From NCBI GenBank assembly GCA_963705155.1, contig CAVPJC010000001.1, positions 310,001 to 374,000 on the forward strand: DNA of 64,000 nt, given 5' to 3'. The notes beneath the pieces are model-generated. The model saw only the letters and a list, made by a program, of their open reading frames with translations, was not told the origin of the DNA and made no database searches. Below, piece by piece: positions 56,715 to 64,000 of the stretch. Position numbers and translations under genes: made by a program. Source of the DNA: CAVPJC01 sp963705155 (GTDB lineage: Bacteria; Chloroflexota; Anaerolineae; Anaerolineales; UBA4823). Position 1 is the stretch's first letter. The number at the start of each line of letters is the position of its first letter.

Positions 56715-58219
56715 CCGCCCACCCAGCGGTTCATCCCCACCTCACGGGCGACCGCCTGCAGGTACATTTCGCGGTAGTAGGGTTCCAGTTGTTCGGCTGC
56801 TGCCGCGGCGGTTTCGGCTACCTCCCGGTAGCGTTTCATCAAATTGCGCACTTCTTTCTTGACCAATTCCTCATCCACGGTCAGGACCTTGCCGTTTTCA
56901 ACCACAACTTTCCCTGCCACCATGGTCAGCACAACCGAAGAGCCATTTTCGCTGTACACCAGTTGGCGGTAGATATCGTTCAGTGGCGTGAAAGCCAGCG
57001 AGTTCAAATCCAGCAGAATGAGATCGGCCTCATAACCAGGGGCGAGCATACCCACCTGCCCCTCCAGGCGCATGGCTCTTGCCCCGCCGCGGGTGAGGGC
57101 CCAGAGCACCTCACGCGCTTTGGGCCAGTTGCGGTATTCAGGATCCGTTATCGAGTGGATCAGACCGGCCATTTTGCCCACCGCCCACATATTGGCCGAA
57201 TCGTCAGAGCAGGCTTCGTCGCTGCCCAGGCAGATGTTGATACCGTGGTTGCGGTGGCGGCGGAAGGTCATCACCCCGCTGCCCAGGCGCAGGTTGCACA
57301 CCGGGTTGTGTGCCACCGAGCAGCCCGCTCTGGCCAGCAAGGCTACATCTTCGTCGTCCACCCAGATGGCATGGATGATCATCATGTGCTCGTCCAGCAA
57401 TCCCAGGTCATGCACATACTTCACCAGCGATTTCCCGTATTTTTCCTCACCCAGCACACGCTGCAGTTTTGTCTCCAGGATGTGCACATTAAAGGGCAGA
57501 TCATAGCGGCGGCTGAGCTCCGAAATCGCCTGGAAGTAATCGACCGTCACCCGTTGAGGCGCTGAAACCGAAACCGCCGCCCGCACCCGCCCGTCGTATG
57601 TGTTGTGCCACTTACCAATCAGGTGCTGGTAGCACTCCAGCAGCTGCTCTTTGGAATTGAGCGGTGAATTCGCCATTTGCTGGCGGATTTCACCGGGCAG
57701 GATCTCTGCCAGGAAGGGGTACTTTTCGTACTCAACAACGTTGGGCTGGTCGATGGACGCCGCTGCGCGGATGCCGCTGTCGGCGTAGGATTGCATCAGC
57801 CCATCGATAGCTTCGGGTGTGGGATAGGGCACGTAGAAGGCATCGTCGTGCACCGATGTGACCCCCAGCTTGAGCATTTCCAGGTTTCCAATCATCGTGC
57901 GGAAATAATTGGTGGCGCCGTCTTCGGGGGTATCGCTGAGCGGCGGCACTTCGTAAAGCATAAAAATCTCCAGCGGTAGGTTATCCAGGGCGCCCTTGCG
58001 AAAGTTGCCCGGCGAATGCACGTGCCCGTTCACAAGTCCGGGCATCGCCAGCTTGTTGGCGCCGTCGATCACGCGCAGATCAGGGTCATCTTGTGGGACG
58101 GGCAAGTTGGGGCCGATGGCGGTGATCTTGGTACCCTGGACCAGGATATCCGCCTGGTCGTATTCATTAAATTGATCGTCCATGGTGAGGACGCGCGCGT
58201 TTTTGATTAAGATGCTCAT
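56711..58219 (-). CDS. Amidohydrolase (SsnA / TRZ-ATZ / cytosine-deaminase-like)
   Basis: A 502-residue metal-dependent hydrolase. The beta-sandwich start is MSILIKNARVLTMDDQFNEY. The metal motif is GLVNGHVHSPGNF (HxH), with further ligands in NVHILETK and IHAIWVDDED, then SVAHNPVCNLRLGSG and CLGSDEACSDDSANMW with the catalytic Asp. This subgroup deaminates or dechlorinates N-heterocycles and nucleoside derivatives. It ends four bases into the end of the convergent formate dehydrogenase gene. Together with two smaller hydrolases and a liv-type transporter it suggests breakdown of an imported nitrogen compound. Confidence 0.88.
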   Translation of the reverse strand: MSILIKNARVLTMDDQFNEYDQADILVQGTKITAIGPNLPVPQDDPDLRVIDGANKLAMPGLVNGHVHSPGNFRKGALDNLPLEIFMLYEVPPLSDTPEDGATNYFRTMIGNLEMLKLGVTSVHDDAFYVPYPTPEAIDGLMQSYADSGIRAAASIDQPNVVEYEKYPFLAEILPGEIRQQMANSPLNSKEQLLECYQHLIGKWHNTYDGRVRAAVSVSAPQRVTVDYFQAISELSRRYDLPFNVHILETKLQRVLGEEKYGKSLVKYVHDLGLLDEHMMIIHAIWVDDEDVALLARAGCSVAHNPVCNLRLGSGVMTFRRHRNHGINICLGSDEACSDDSANMWAVGKMAGLIHSITDPEYRNWPKAREVLWALTRGGARAMRLEGQVGMLAPGYEADLILLDLNSLAFTPLNDIYRQLVYSENGSSVVLTMVAGKVVVENGKVLTVDEELVKKEVRNLMKRYREVAETAAAAAEQLEPYYREMYLQAVAREVGMNRWVGG

Positions 58220-58268
58220 GGTTTCATCCTTTGAATAAAAATAATCTGATTCCTTCTATCAATCTACA

Positions 58269-59018
58269 TTATTTCTCGCCCAATAATCGTCGCATATTTC
58301 CGCCCATCACGGCTTCCATTTGCTCTGGCGATAGGTTCAGCAAGCGGGCGCGCTGTACCTCCAGGCGGATATCCAACCAGGGGCTATGGCTTCCAAAAAC
58401 CAGGCGGTGGGAACCCAGGTCGCGTACAAGGTTTTCCATCAATTCGGGCGCGTACATCCCGGAAGTCTCCATAATCAGGTTCGGACATTCGCGCATGGCC
58501 ACTTCGGCGTCCGTCAGGGCAAAAGCTGCGCCGTCAAGCTGCACGCCATGCGTCGCAATCAACCTGGCTTTAGGGTGGCGCTGCGCCAGCTCGGCAATAT
58601 CCAGCGGGTGCGACACGAGCGGATACCCGGCTTCGATCATCACAAAAATGCCAGCCTGGGTAGCAAAATCTATCAGCGGGTCTACAATGTGATCAGCGAT
58701 CGAGAAATGCTCTTCCCAGGGGTGCAGCAGCAGACCCCGGGCGCCGTACAACTCACAGGATCGTTTTAGCTCCTCCAGGGCATTTTCCCTTTGCCAGGGG
58801 TCAACCCGGGCTGCCCCAAAGAAGCGGTCTGGATAGCGTTGGACGGCAAGAGCCACGGTCTCGTTAGCCGTTCTGAGGTCGTAGTCTGGTGGGCGGTGCG
58901 GGGCGATCACTGCCTGATCGATTTCACTTCCGTCCATCATCACCAGCAGCTCTTCGGCAGTTTGTCCGCGGCCAAACAGATAGTCACCGATAAAGGCGTG
59001 CGCATCCAGGGTGATCAT
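58269..59018 (-). CDS. Amidohydrolase-2 family paralog with altered metal site
   Basis: A 249-residue TIM-barrel protein clearly related to the next gene upstream (same length, shared landmarks such as RYPDRFFGAARVDPW and LSPEQMEAVMGGN). Its metal ligands differ. The HxH motif is AHAF (Phe9 for His), the strand-5 His is replaced by Glu129 (VMIEAGYP), and the catalytic Asp is replaced by His211 (FGSHSPWLD). His157 (ATHG) is kept. It may be inactive, use another metal set, or pair with its paralog. The ATG overlaps the paralog stop (ATGA), so they are likely made in equal amounts. Confidence 0.85.
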   Translation of the reverse strand: MITLDAHAFIGDYLFGRGQTAEELLVMMDGSEIDQAVIAPHRPPDYDLRTANETVALAVQRYPDRFFGAARVDPWQRENALEELKRSCELYGARGLLLHPWEEHFSIADHIVDPLIDFATQAGIFVMIEAGYPLVSHPLDIAELAQRHPKARLIATHGVQLDGAAFALTDAEVAMRECPNLIMETSGMYAPELMENLVRDLGSHRLVFGSHSPWLDIRLEVQRARLLNLSPEQMEAVMGGNMRRLLGEK

Positions 59019-59767
59019 TGCGCTTCCTCCGTTGAGATGCCCATCAATTTGGCGTAGTTATCGCACATCACAAGGCGCTCCTGCTCTGGCGTAAGCCCGG
59101 CAAGCTGCACCTTCAAAATCTCCAGGCGAATATCACAACACGGGGCATCACTGCCGAACAGCACTCTGTCAGCGCCCAGGCGGGTTACGGCTTTTTGGAT
59201 CATCTCTGGAAATGGCATTTCACTGGTATCTACCAGCACGTTCGGACGGCGTTCGGCCACTTCCAGGGCGGCCTCCCCTGAAAAATAGCCGCCGATATGC
59301 GCCATGATGATGGTTGTTTCGGGACATTGTTTGGCCAGCCGGTCGATTTGATACGGCAGGCACATGATCTCATCTCCACTATGGATCAGCACCGGCAGAC
59401 CCAGCTCCGCCGCCCGGCACGCCAGTTTCACAGTCAGTGCGCCAAATGGATACAGGGTATAGTGGGCCGGGTGCAGCTTGACGCCCCGGATGTGAAGGTT
59501 GGCGACCGCGTCTTCCAAAGTACGGATGCACTCATCATCAAACCATGGATCCATTCGGGCATACCCGATCAGGCGATCAGGGTATTGTTCTACAGCCTCA
59601 GCGATCGTTCTTAAGCTGTCAGGGCTAGGTCCTGGAGCATTCAGGTAACCGCTGATGGCGGCTTTAGCCACACCGGCCCGGTCCATCTGCCGGATCAATT
59701 TTTCGGCGGTATCGCTCCAGCCTAACGAAGGTACAACATCCATATGGGCGTGTGAATCCAAAATCAT
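59015..59767 (-). CDS. Amidohydrolase-2 family metal-dependent hydrolase
   Basis: A 250-residue TIM-barrel hydrolase with an intact metal site: SHAH (His6, His8), His129 (VLIHSGDE), His157 (IMAHIGG) and Asp207 (FGSDAPCCD). The family includes decarboxylases (ACMSD-like) and lactonases or amidases. It precedes its altered paralog and follows livF by 12 bases on the same strand, so all are probably in one operon with the transporter. Confidence 0.88.
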   Translation of the reverse strand: MILDSHAHMDVVPSLGWSDTAEKLIRQMDRAGVAKAAISGYLNAPGPSPDSLRTIAEAVEQYPDRLIGYARMDPWFDDECIRTLEDAVANLHIRGVKLHPAHYTLYPFGALTVKLACRAAELGLPVLIHSGDEIMCLPYQIDRLAKQCPETTIIMAHIGGYFSGEAALEVAERRPNVLVDTSEMPFPEMIQKAVTRLGADRVLFGSDAPCCDIRLEILKVQLAGLTPEQERLVMCDNYAKLMGISTEEAQ

Positions 59768-59779
59768 TTGCTTCCTCCC

Positions 59780-60484
59780 TCACTCTCCAAGATATGCTTC
59801 TTTGACATACTCGTTGTCTAACAACTCTTGAGCATTGTCTTCCAGCGTAATATTACCGGTCTCAATCACATAACCGCGCGTGGCAACGCTCAGCGCCTGG
59901 TAGGCGTTCTGCTCCACCACCAGCACTGCCGTACCGGCGCGTTGAATTTCGAGAATACGTTCATAGACTTCTTCCACCAACACCGGGGCTAATCCCAAAG
60001 AAGGCTCGTCGAGCAGCAGCAGCTGCGGATTACTCATTAATGCCCTGCCAATCGCCAGCATCTGCTGTTCACCGCCGCTCAGGGTGCCGCCTTCCTGTCT
60101 GACGCCTCTCTTTAACCGGGGAAATATACTGAAGACCCACGCCAGATTCTTTTGGATCACTGCCTTGTCACGGATCAGGTGGGCGCCCATCTCCAGGTTT
60201 TCCATCACAGACATGCTGAAGAAAATTCGCCGCCCCTCTGGTACCTGGCAAATACCGCGCTGCACGATCTCATTGGGCATCTTGTGGCTGACATCCTCAC
60301 CTTTAAATTGCACAGCGCCTTCTGTTGGGCGCACCAGCCCCGAGATGGTGTTAAGCAAGGTGCTCTTGCCCGCCCCGTTGCTTCCAATCAAGGTTACCAC
60401 CTCGCCTGCATCAACGTGCAAAGATACGCCGTGCAACGCTTCAATCGCCCCGTACGTGACGTGTAAATTTTTAATCTCAAGCAT
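59780..60484 (-). CDS. livF: Branched-chain amino acid-type ABC transporter ATPase
   Basis: A 234-residue LivF: Walker A GSNGAGKSTLLN, LivF-type QVPEGRRIFFSMSVMENLEM, signature LSGGEQQM, Walker B LLLLDEPSLGLAPVLVEEVY, and a C-terminal domain ending in NEYVKEAYLGE. It overlaps livG by eight bases. The Liv family carries branched-chain amino acids but also urea, amides and aromatic compounds. Confidence 0.95.
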   Translation of the reverse strand: MLEIKNLHVTYGAIEALHGVSLHVDAGEVVTLIGSNGAGKSTLLNTISGLVRPTEGAVQFKGEDVSHKMPNEIVQRGICQVPEGRRIFFSMSVMENLEMGAHLIRDKAVIQKNLAWVFSIFPRLKRGVRQEGGTLSGGEQQMLAIGRALMSNPQLLLLDEPSLGLAPVLVEEVYERILEIQRAGTAVLVVEQNAYQALSVATRGYVIETGNITLEDNAQELLDNEYVKEAYLGE

Positions 60485-61278
60485 TGCTCTTCCTTCCCAG
60501 GTGTTTGCGCAGATACGCCTCTCCCAGGTAAGCTTCGATCACCTCGGGAGCGCTCTGTACGGCTGCCGGCGCGCCCTCATAAATTTTCTTGCCCTGGCTG
60601 GTGACGACTACATGGTCAGCCACAGGCATGACAACGCGCATGTTATGCTCGATGAGCAGTACGGTCTTTTTTAGTTCTGAGCGTATCCATTGTATGAACT
60701 GGGTCAGTTCTTGAGCTTCCTTCAAATTCATGCCAGCCGCCGGTTCATCCAAAAGCAGCAGGGAGGGTTCAGCTGCCAGCGCCCGCGCCACTTCCACACG
60801 CCGCTGGTCGCCATAGGACAGGTTGCGGGCAAACCAGTCACGCTTATCATCCAGACCGAGCAGGTTCAGATAATATCGCGCCCGCTCCTCAAGCTGCTTC
60901 TCCTCAATCATCGTTTTGCGGTCCTTCAGTAATGCCCCCAGCACCCCCGCCCGGCCTTTGATATGTGTGCCCACCAGCACATTGTTCAACACTGTCATAC
61001 CCTTGAACAGACGCAGCTGCTGAAAAGTACGGCAGATGCCCCGCTTGGTGATCTCTGGCTGTGATAGGCGCGTGATCGGCTCATTCAGAAAAACAATCTC
61101 ACCGGCAGTGGCGTGGTATAACCCCGAAATGCAGTTAAAAATAGTGGTTTTACCGGCGCCGTTTGGGCCGATCAGGCCCAGAATCTGCCCTTCTTCTATC
61201 GAGAAATCCACGGAGTCGACGGCAATCAGGCCACCGAACGTTTTTGTCACTCCTTTTAAAGTTTAATAGAGCAGTCAT
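60477..61278 (-). CDS. livG: Branched-chain amino acid-type ABC transporter ATPase (one-base insertion near the start)
   Basis: A LivG-type ATPase with Walker A GPNGAGKTTIFN, RGICRTFQQLRLFKGMTV, a signature region NLSYGDQRR and Walker B LLLLDEPAAGMN. The uncorrected frame opens at a GTG (61250) inside the first beta strand. Removing one A from the AAAA run at 61254-61257 joins an upstream ATG (61276-61278) and restores MTALLNFKGVTKTFGGLIAV. That ATG overlaps the livM stop as ATGA, as expected for this operon. So the real protein is about 266 residues. Confidence 0.93.
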
Positions 61279-62303
61279 GTTGTTGCCTTCTTCCCAAATA
61301 TTCTGCGGAATAATTTCCGCACCGGCTCCAACGAGAAATACACAAAATCGATGGACATGCCGAACAACCCGGAAGGACGCAGGATGATCAAGATCACCAT
61401 CGCCAGACCTACTCCAGCCAGGCGCAGGCTGCCTATCCGCGGTCCAGCTGTAAATGGACGCAGCAGTTCGGGGAGAATACCAATGCCGATGGCGCCAAAA
61501 ATCGGTCCATAAAGGCTGCCAATCCCACCCAGGGTGATCATGGCGGAAACCATGATCGAATCTGCCAGTTGGAATAAGTCGGGGCTGAACAGAGTTACCC
61601 AGGAAGCGTAGAAAATACCCATCAGGCCCGCGTACCCACTGGATATACAGAATGACATCACTTTGTAACGATAGGAGGCCACCCCCATTGCTTCGGCGGC
61701 TGTCTCGTCATCCCGAATAGCCAGGCAAGCCCGCCCAAACCGGGAGAACAGGATACGCTGAATCGAGATAAACGTAAGCACCACCAGGGCCAGGCCCAGA
61801 TAATAGTAGGGGATTTCGCCGCGGAATGTATAACCGAACAAATTCACCCGCGCAATTCCCGGCAACCCCATCGGTCCACGTGTAACGTCAATCCAGTTAA
61901 TCGCAATCAGGCGTATGATTTCACCAAAACCCATGGTGACCATTCCCAGGTAATCGCCGCGCAATCGCATGGCCATCAGACCCAGGATCAAGCCAGAGGC
62001 AAAGGCAGTCGCGCCGCCCGCCGCCAGCGCCACCCAGAATGACACCCCGTAATCCAACATCAATAATGCCCCGGTATAGCCTCCAATCGTGACAAAGGCC
62101 GCGTGTCCCAGGGCGAGTTGGCCGGAATACCCGGTGATAAAGTTCAAGCTGAGCGAAAGCACGACCCAGATCAGCAGGAGCACAAGCACGTGCATGGCAT
62201 ATGTGGAACGGATGAAAAGAGGTGCTACCGCAGCCACGATGAGCATCAAAGCCTGCAGCGAAATTCGGTCTGGCAACCGGAGCTTCTGAAGTTTGAGCTT
62301 CAT
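61275..62303 (-). CDS. livM: Liv-type ABC transporter permease LivM
   Basis: A 342-residue membrane protein with about nine helices and LivM landmarks: SLNFITGYSGQLALGHAAFV, MGFGEIIRLIAINWIDVTRG, the cytoplasmic EAA-like loop CLAIRDDETAAEAMGV, and ITLGGIGSLYGPIFGA. It forms the channel with LivH. ATGA overlaps join it to its neighbours on both sides. Confidence 0.95.
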   Translation of the reverse strand: MKLKLQKLRLPDRISLQALMLIVAAVAPLFIRSTYAMHVLVLLLIWVVLSLSLNFITGYSGQLALGHAAFVTIGGYTGALLMLDYGVSFWVALAAGGATAFASGLILGLMAMRLRGDYLGMVTMGFGEIIRLIAINWIDVTRGPMGLPGIARVNLFGYTFRGEIPYYYLGLALVVLTFISIQRILFSRFGRACLAIRDDETAAEAMGVASYRYKVMSFCISSGYAGLMGIFYASWVTLFSPDLFQLADSIMVSAMITLGGIGSLYGPIFGAIGIGILPELLRPFTAGPRIGSLRLAGVGLAMVILIILRPSGLFGMSIDFVYFSLEPVRKLFRRIFGKKATT

Positions 62304-63199
62304 AACGAGCTCCTTTGTTCGCGGGCGATGATACCCATGGGACGGAATAACATCACGACGATAAGCACGATGAAAGCGATTGCATCTCGATAGCCCGAAG
62401 ACAGGAAACCCGCCCCCAGGTTTTCAGCCATCCCCAACAGCAACCCCCCTAACATGGCTCCAGGGATGCTGCCAATTCCACCGGTCACTGCAGCCACGAA
62501 CCCCTTTAATCCAGCAATCCACCCCATGGTCGGATACACCGCGCTGTAATAAATTCCGATTAGAATACCGGCCAGGGCAGCCAGGCCAGAACCGATGGCA
62601 AACGTCACCGAAATGGTATGGTCCAGATTCACGCCCATCAAGGATGCAGCGCCGCTATCTTCCGAGCAGGCGCGGATGGCCTTGCCCATCCGTGTATATT
62701 TTACGAACCATTGGAGCAGCAGCACCGCTACAATCATGATCGCCATCATGAAGATCTGCATGCCGGTGAGAATGGCGCCGCCAACATTGAAACGCACGCC
62801 CTCAAAAAGCGCCGGGGTTGGCCGGGGTTCGGCTCCAACCAAGAACTCCATGAAATACGTAATAAAAAAAGAAACGCCCAGCGAACTCATGAAAGTGGTT
62901 AATCGGCTTCTACCACGGATGGGTTTGTAGGCAACCTTTTCCATAAAAACGCCGAAGATCGCCGCGCCACCCATAGCGACCAGTAAAGCCAGCGCAAAAG
63001 CTGGCCACAAGGGAAGGTAATTCAACAGCAGCAGCCAGGCAAAAAAGGCCACGTAGGTGCCTACCATATAGACTGCCCCGTGGCCAAAATTGATAAATTT
63101 AAGAATTCCGTATACCATGCTGTAGCCGATGGCAATCAGAGCATAACTCATTCCGATCGCCAGGCCGCTGATGATCTGCTGTATGATCAGTTCCTTCAT
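62300..63199 (-). CDS. livH: Liv-type ABC transporter permease LivH
   Basis: A 299-residue membrane protein with LivH landmarks: QQIISGLAIGMSYALIAIGY, GILKFINFGHGAVYMVGTYV, the loop GKAIRACSEDSGAASLMGVN, and FVAAVTGGIGSIPGAMLGGL. GGAG precedes the ATG by nine bases. It lies downstream of the binding-protein gene, separated by a stable stem-loop. Confidence 0.95.
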   Translation of the reverse strand: MKELIIQQIISGLAIGMSYALIAIGYSMVYGILKFINFGHGAVYMVGTYVAFFAWLLLLNYLPLWPAFALALLVAMGGAAIFGVFMEKVAYKPIRGRSRLTTFMSSLGVSFFITYFMEFLVGAEPRPTPALFEGVRFNVGGAILTGMQIFMMAIMIVAVLLLQWFVKYTRMGKAIRACSEDSGAASLMGVNLDHTISVTFAIGSGLAALAGILIGIYYSAVYPTMGWIAGLKGFVAAVTGGIGSIPGAMLGGLLLGMAENLGAGFLSSGYRDAIAFIVLIVVMLFRPMGIIAREQRSSL

Positions 63200-63239
63200 T
63201 CGGAAAAATCTCCTGCAGGTACCCTAATCCTCCTCAGGC

Positions 63240-63276
63240 AGCCAGCTTGCGGCAGTCCAGATGCCGCAAGCTGGCT
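63240..63276. repeat. Stable stem-loop between binding protein and livH
   Basis: GCCAGCTTGCGGCA (63241-63254) and TGCCGCAAGCTGGC (63262-63275) form a perfect 14-base stem, extended by one more pair, around a seven-base loop. No T run follows on the minus strand. Such hairpins commonly protect the upstream binding-protein mRNA and lower expression of the permease genes. Confidence 0.65.
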
Positions 63277-63317
63277 TCTCCCAAACCCCAACTAAGACAT
63301 GGGGTGCACAACGACAC

Positions 63318-64000
63318 TCATTTGACGTACGGAGCAAACTTACCGTCTTTGACAATAAGCTTGAGGTAAAGACCTTGCTGGAACATGCGGTCGCCGTCAG
63401 AGTCGAAGGAAATCGCGCCGGTAACGCCGGGTTTATCCTTAACACTGGTCGTCAACCATTCCTTGGCGCCATCTCGAGTGCAGTTGCCGGCAGCCAGGGC
63501 ATCCAGAACCAGCACTGCCGAGTCGTAGGTATAGCCGGCGCCGTTGTTCGGATCAGTGCCGAAAGCGGCACGGAAGGCTTTCACGAAGTCAGCAACGTAG
63601 GCATCGGTTAAATCGACCGTATAAGCCGAAACGCTGCGCACCCCTTCGACCGCCGCCCCACCCAGATTGACCAATTCGGGGGCGAAAATTCCGTCGGAGC
63701 CGAATAGAGGCGCCGAGAAGCCTACGTCAGGGGCTTGCTTCATCCAGAACGCCGCTGCTTCATACTGCCCAAAGATGACCACCGCATCGGGTCCGGCCGC
63801 TTTGAATTTGGCCAGGATGGCGCTGAAATCCTTCTGATCCATCAGCACAGCTTCATTGGCAATCATCTCGCCGCCGAATTCGGTGACGGCTGCCGCAAAT
63901 ACATCATATAAGCCTTTGCCATAGTCGGTGTTTTCATAGAACGAAGCGACTTTTTTATAGCCCTCCCCATTGACAACCCAATCTGCCAGGTACCGGGCCA
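63318..64000 (-). CDS. Liv-type ABC transporter substrate-binding protein (C-terminal part, cut by window edge)
   Basis: At least 226 C-terminal residues of a periplasmic-binding-fold (type I, Leu/Ile/Val-binding) protein. Visible parts include KKVASFYENTDYGKGLYDVF, DFSAILAKFKAAGPDAVVIF, PLFGSDGIFAPELVNLGG and AAFGTDPNNGAGYTYDSAVL. The frame is open to the end of the window, so the signal peptide and N-lobe are outside. It determines what the LivFGHM transporter imports; the ligand cannot be told. It starts the transporter-amidohydrolase operon. Confidence 0.93.
   Translation of the reverse strand, partial: ARYLADWVVNGEGYKKVASFYENTDYGKGLYDVFAAAVTEFGGEMIANEAVLMDQKDFSAILAKFKAAGPDAVVIFGQYEAAAFWMKQAPDVGFSAPLFGSDGIFAPELVNLGGAAVEGVRSVSAYTVDLTDAYVADFVKAFRAAFGTDPNNGAGYTYDSAVLVLDALAAGNCTRDGAKEWLTTSVKDKPGVTGAISFDSDGDRMFQQGLYLKLIVKDGKFAPYVK

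Noticed and set aside
1..64000. tRNA, rRNA, CRISPR arrays, prophage or complete insertion sequences
   Set aside because: No cloverleaf-like TTC loop context, regular spacer repeats, integrase or transposase was recognised by eye; a tRNAscan or CRISPR search would be needed to be certain.

Overview
The window looks like a chromosomal stretch of a GC-rich bacterium, most probably a Chloroflexota (Anaerolineae-like) cell. This rests on gene content, not on a marker-gene tree. The clues are Thr/Pro-rich 'TPTPT' linkers in surface proteins, a beta-propeller protein with its own C-terminal sortase domain (a monoderm-type envelope), a RodZ-like protein with two helix-turn-helix domains, a HrcA/CIRCE heat-shock operon, and many GAF-rich signalling proteins. 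No rRNA, tRNA, CRISPR array or complete insertion sequence was seen, and no stretch above about 300 bases lacks a gene.

Layout. (1) 1-3.3 kb, minus strand: a compact thiol-redox operon with an ECF sigma factor, zinc-finger anti-sigma factor, small zinc-ribbon protein, two-domain protein disulfide oxidoreductase, NifX-like protein, TlpA-type thioredoxin and OsmC. The oxidoreductase appears to be an undescribed selenoprotein: an in-frame TGA replaces the first Cys of its second CxxC motif and a bSECIS-like hairpin follows. (2) 3.4-13.3 kb, plus strand: a consensus promoter, a SAM hydroxide adenosyltransferase family protein, an energy-coupling-factor (ECF) transporter (fused double ATPase, S and T subunits), a GH36 glycosidase, an ADP-forming acyl-CoA synthetase and a membrane protein. 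(3) 13.3-15.4 kb, minus: an M20 peptidase and a PfkB kinase. (4) 15.5-25.6 kb, plus: an accessory island with a giant SpvB/RHS surface protein whose C-terminal tip is AT-rich and toxin-like, a candidate immunity membrane protein, an orphan RHS scrap, a palindromic repeat, and an AbiEi-like antitoxin fused to a nucleotidyltransferase behind a palindromic operator. (5) 25.6-32.6 kb, minus: a TetR-controlled ABC drug-efflux operon followed by a beta-propeller/LPATG/sortase protein. (6) 32.7-46.3 kb: housekeeping genes, namely pterin dehydratase, a GGDEF response regulator, LOG, prmA-dnaJ-dnaK-grpE-hrcA behind a perfect CIRCE, rluA-type, rimO, RodZ-like, rplI and recO. (7) 46.4-56.7 kb: a very large hybrid sensor kinase (six GAF domains) divergent from an NAD-linked formate dehydrogenase operon. 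(8) 56.7-64 kb, minus: a liv-type ABC transporter with three amidohydrolases, probably one uptake-and-hydrolysis pathway of unknown substrate.

A caution for every reader: many genes carry single-base indels, often in homopolymers, while the protein sequence resumes perfectly in the next frame. This includes dnaK, recO, livG and the sensor kinase. I read most of these as sequencing or assembly errors rather than gene decay. They are densest at 28.4-31.9 kb and 11.1-12.0 kb.
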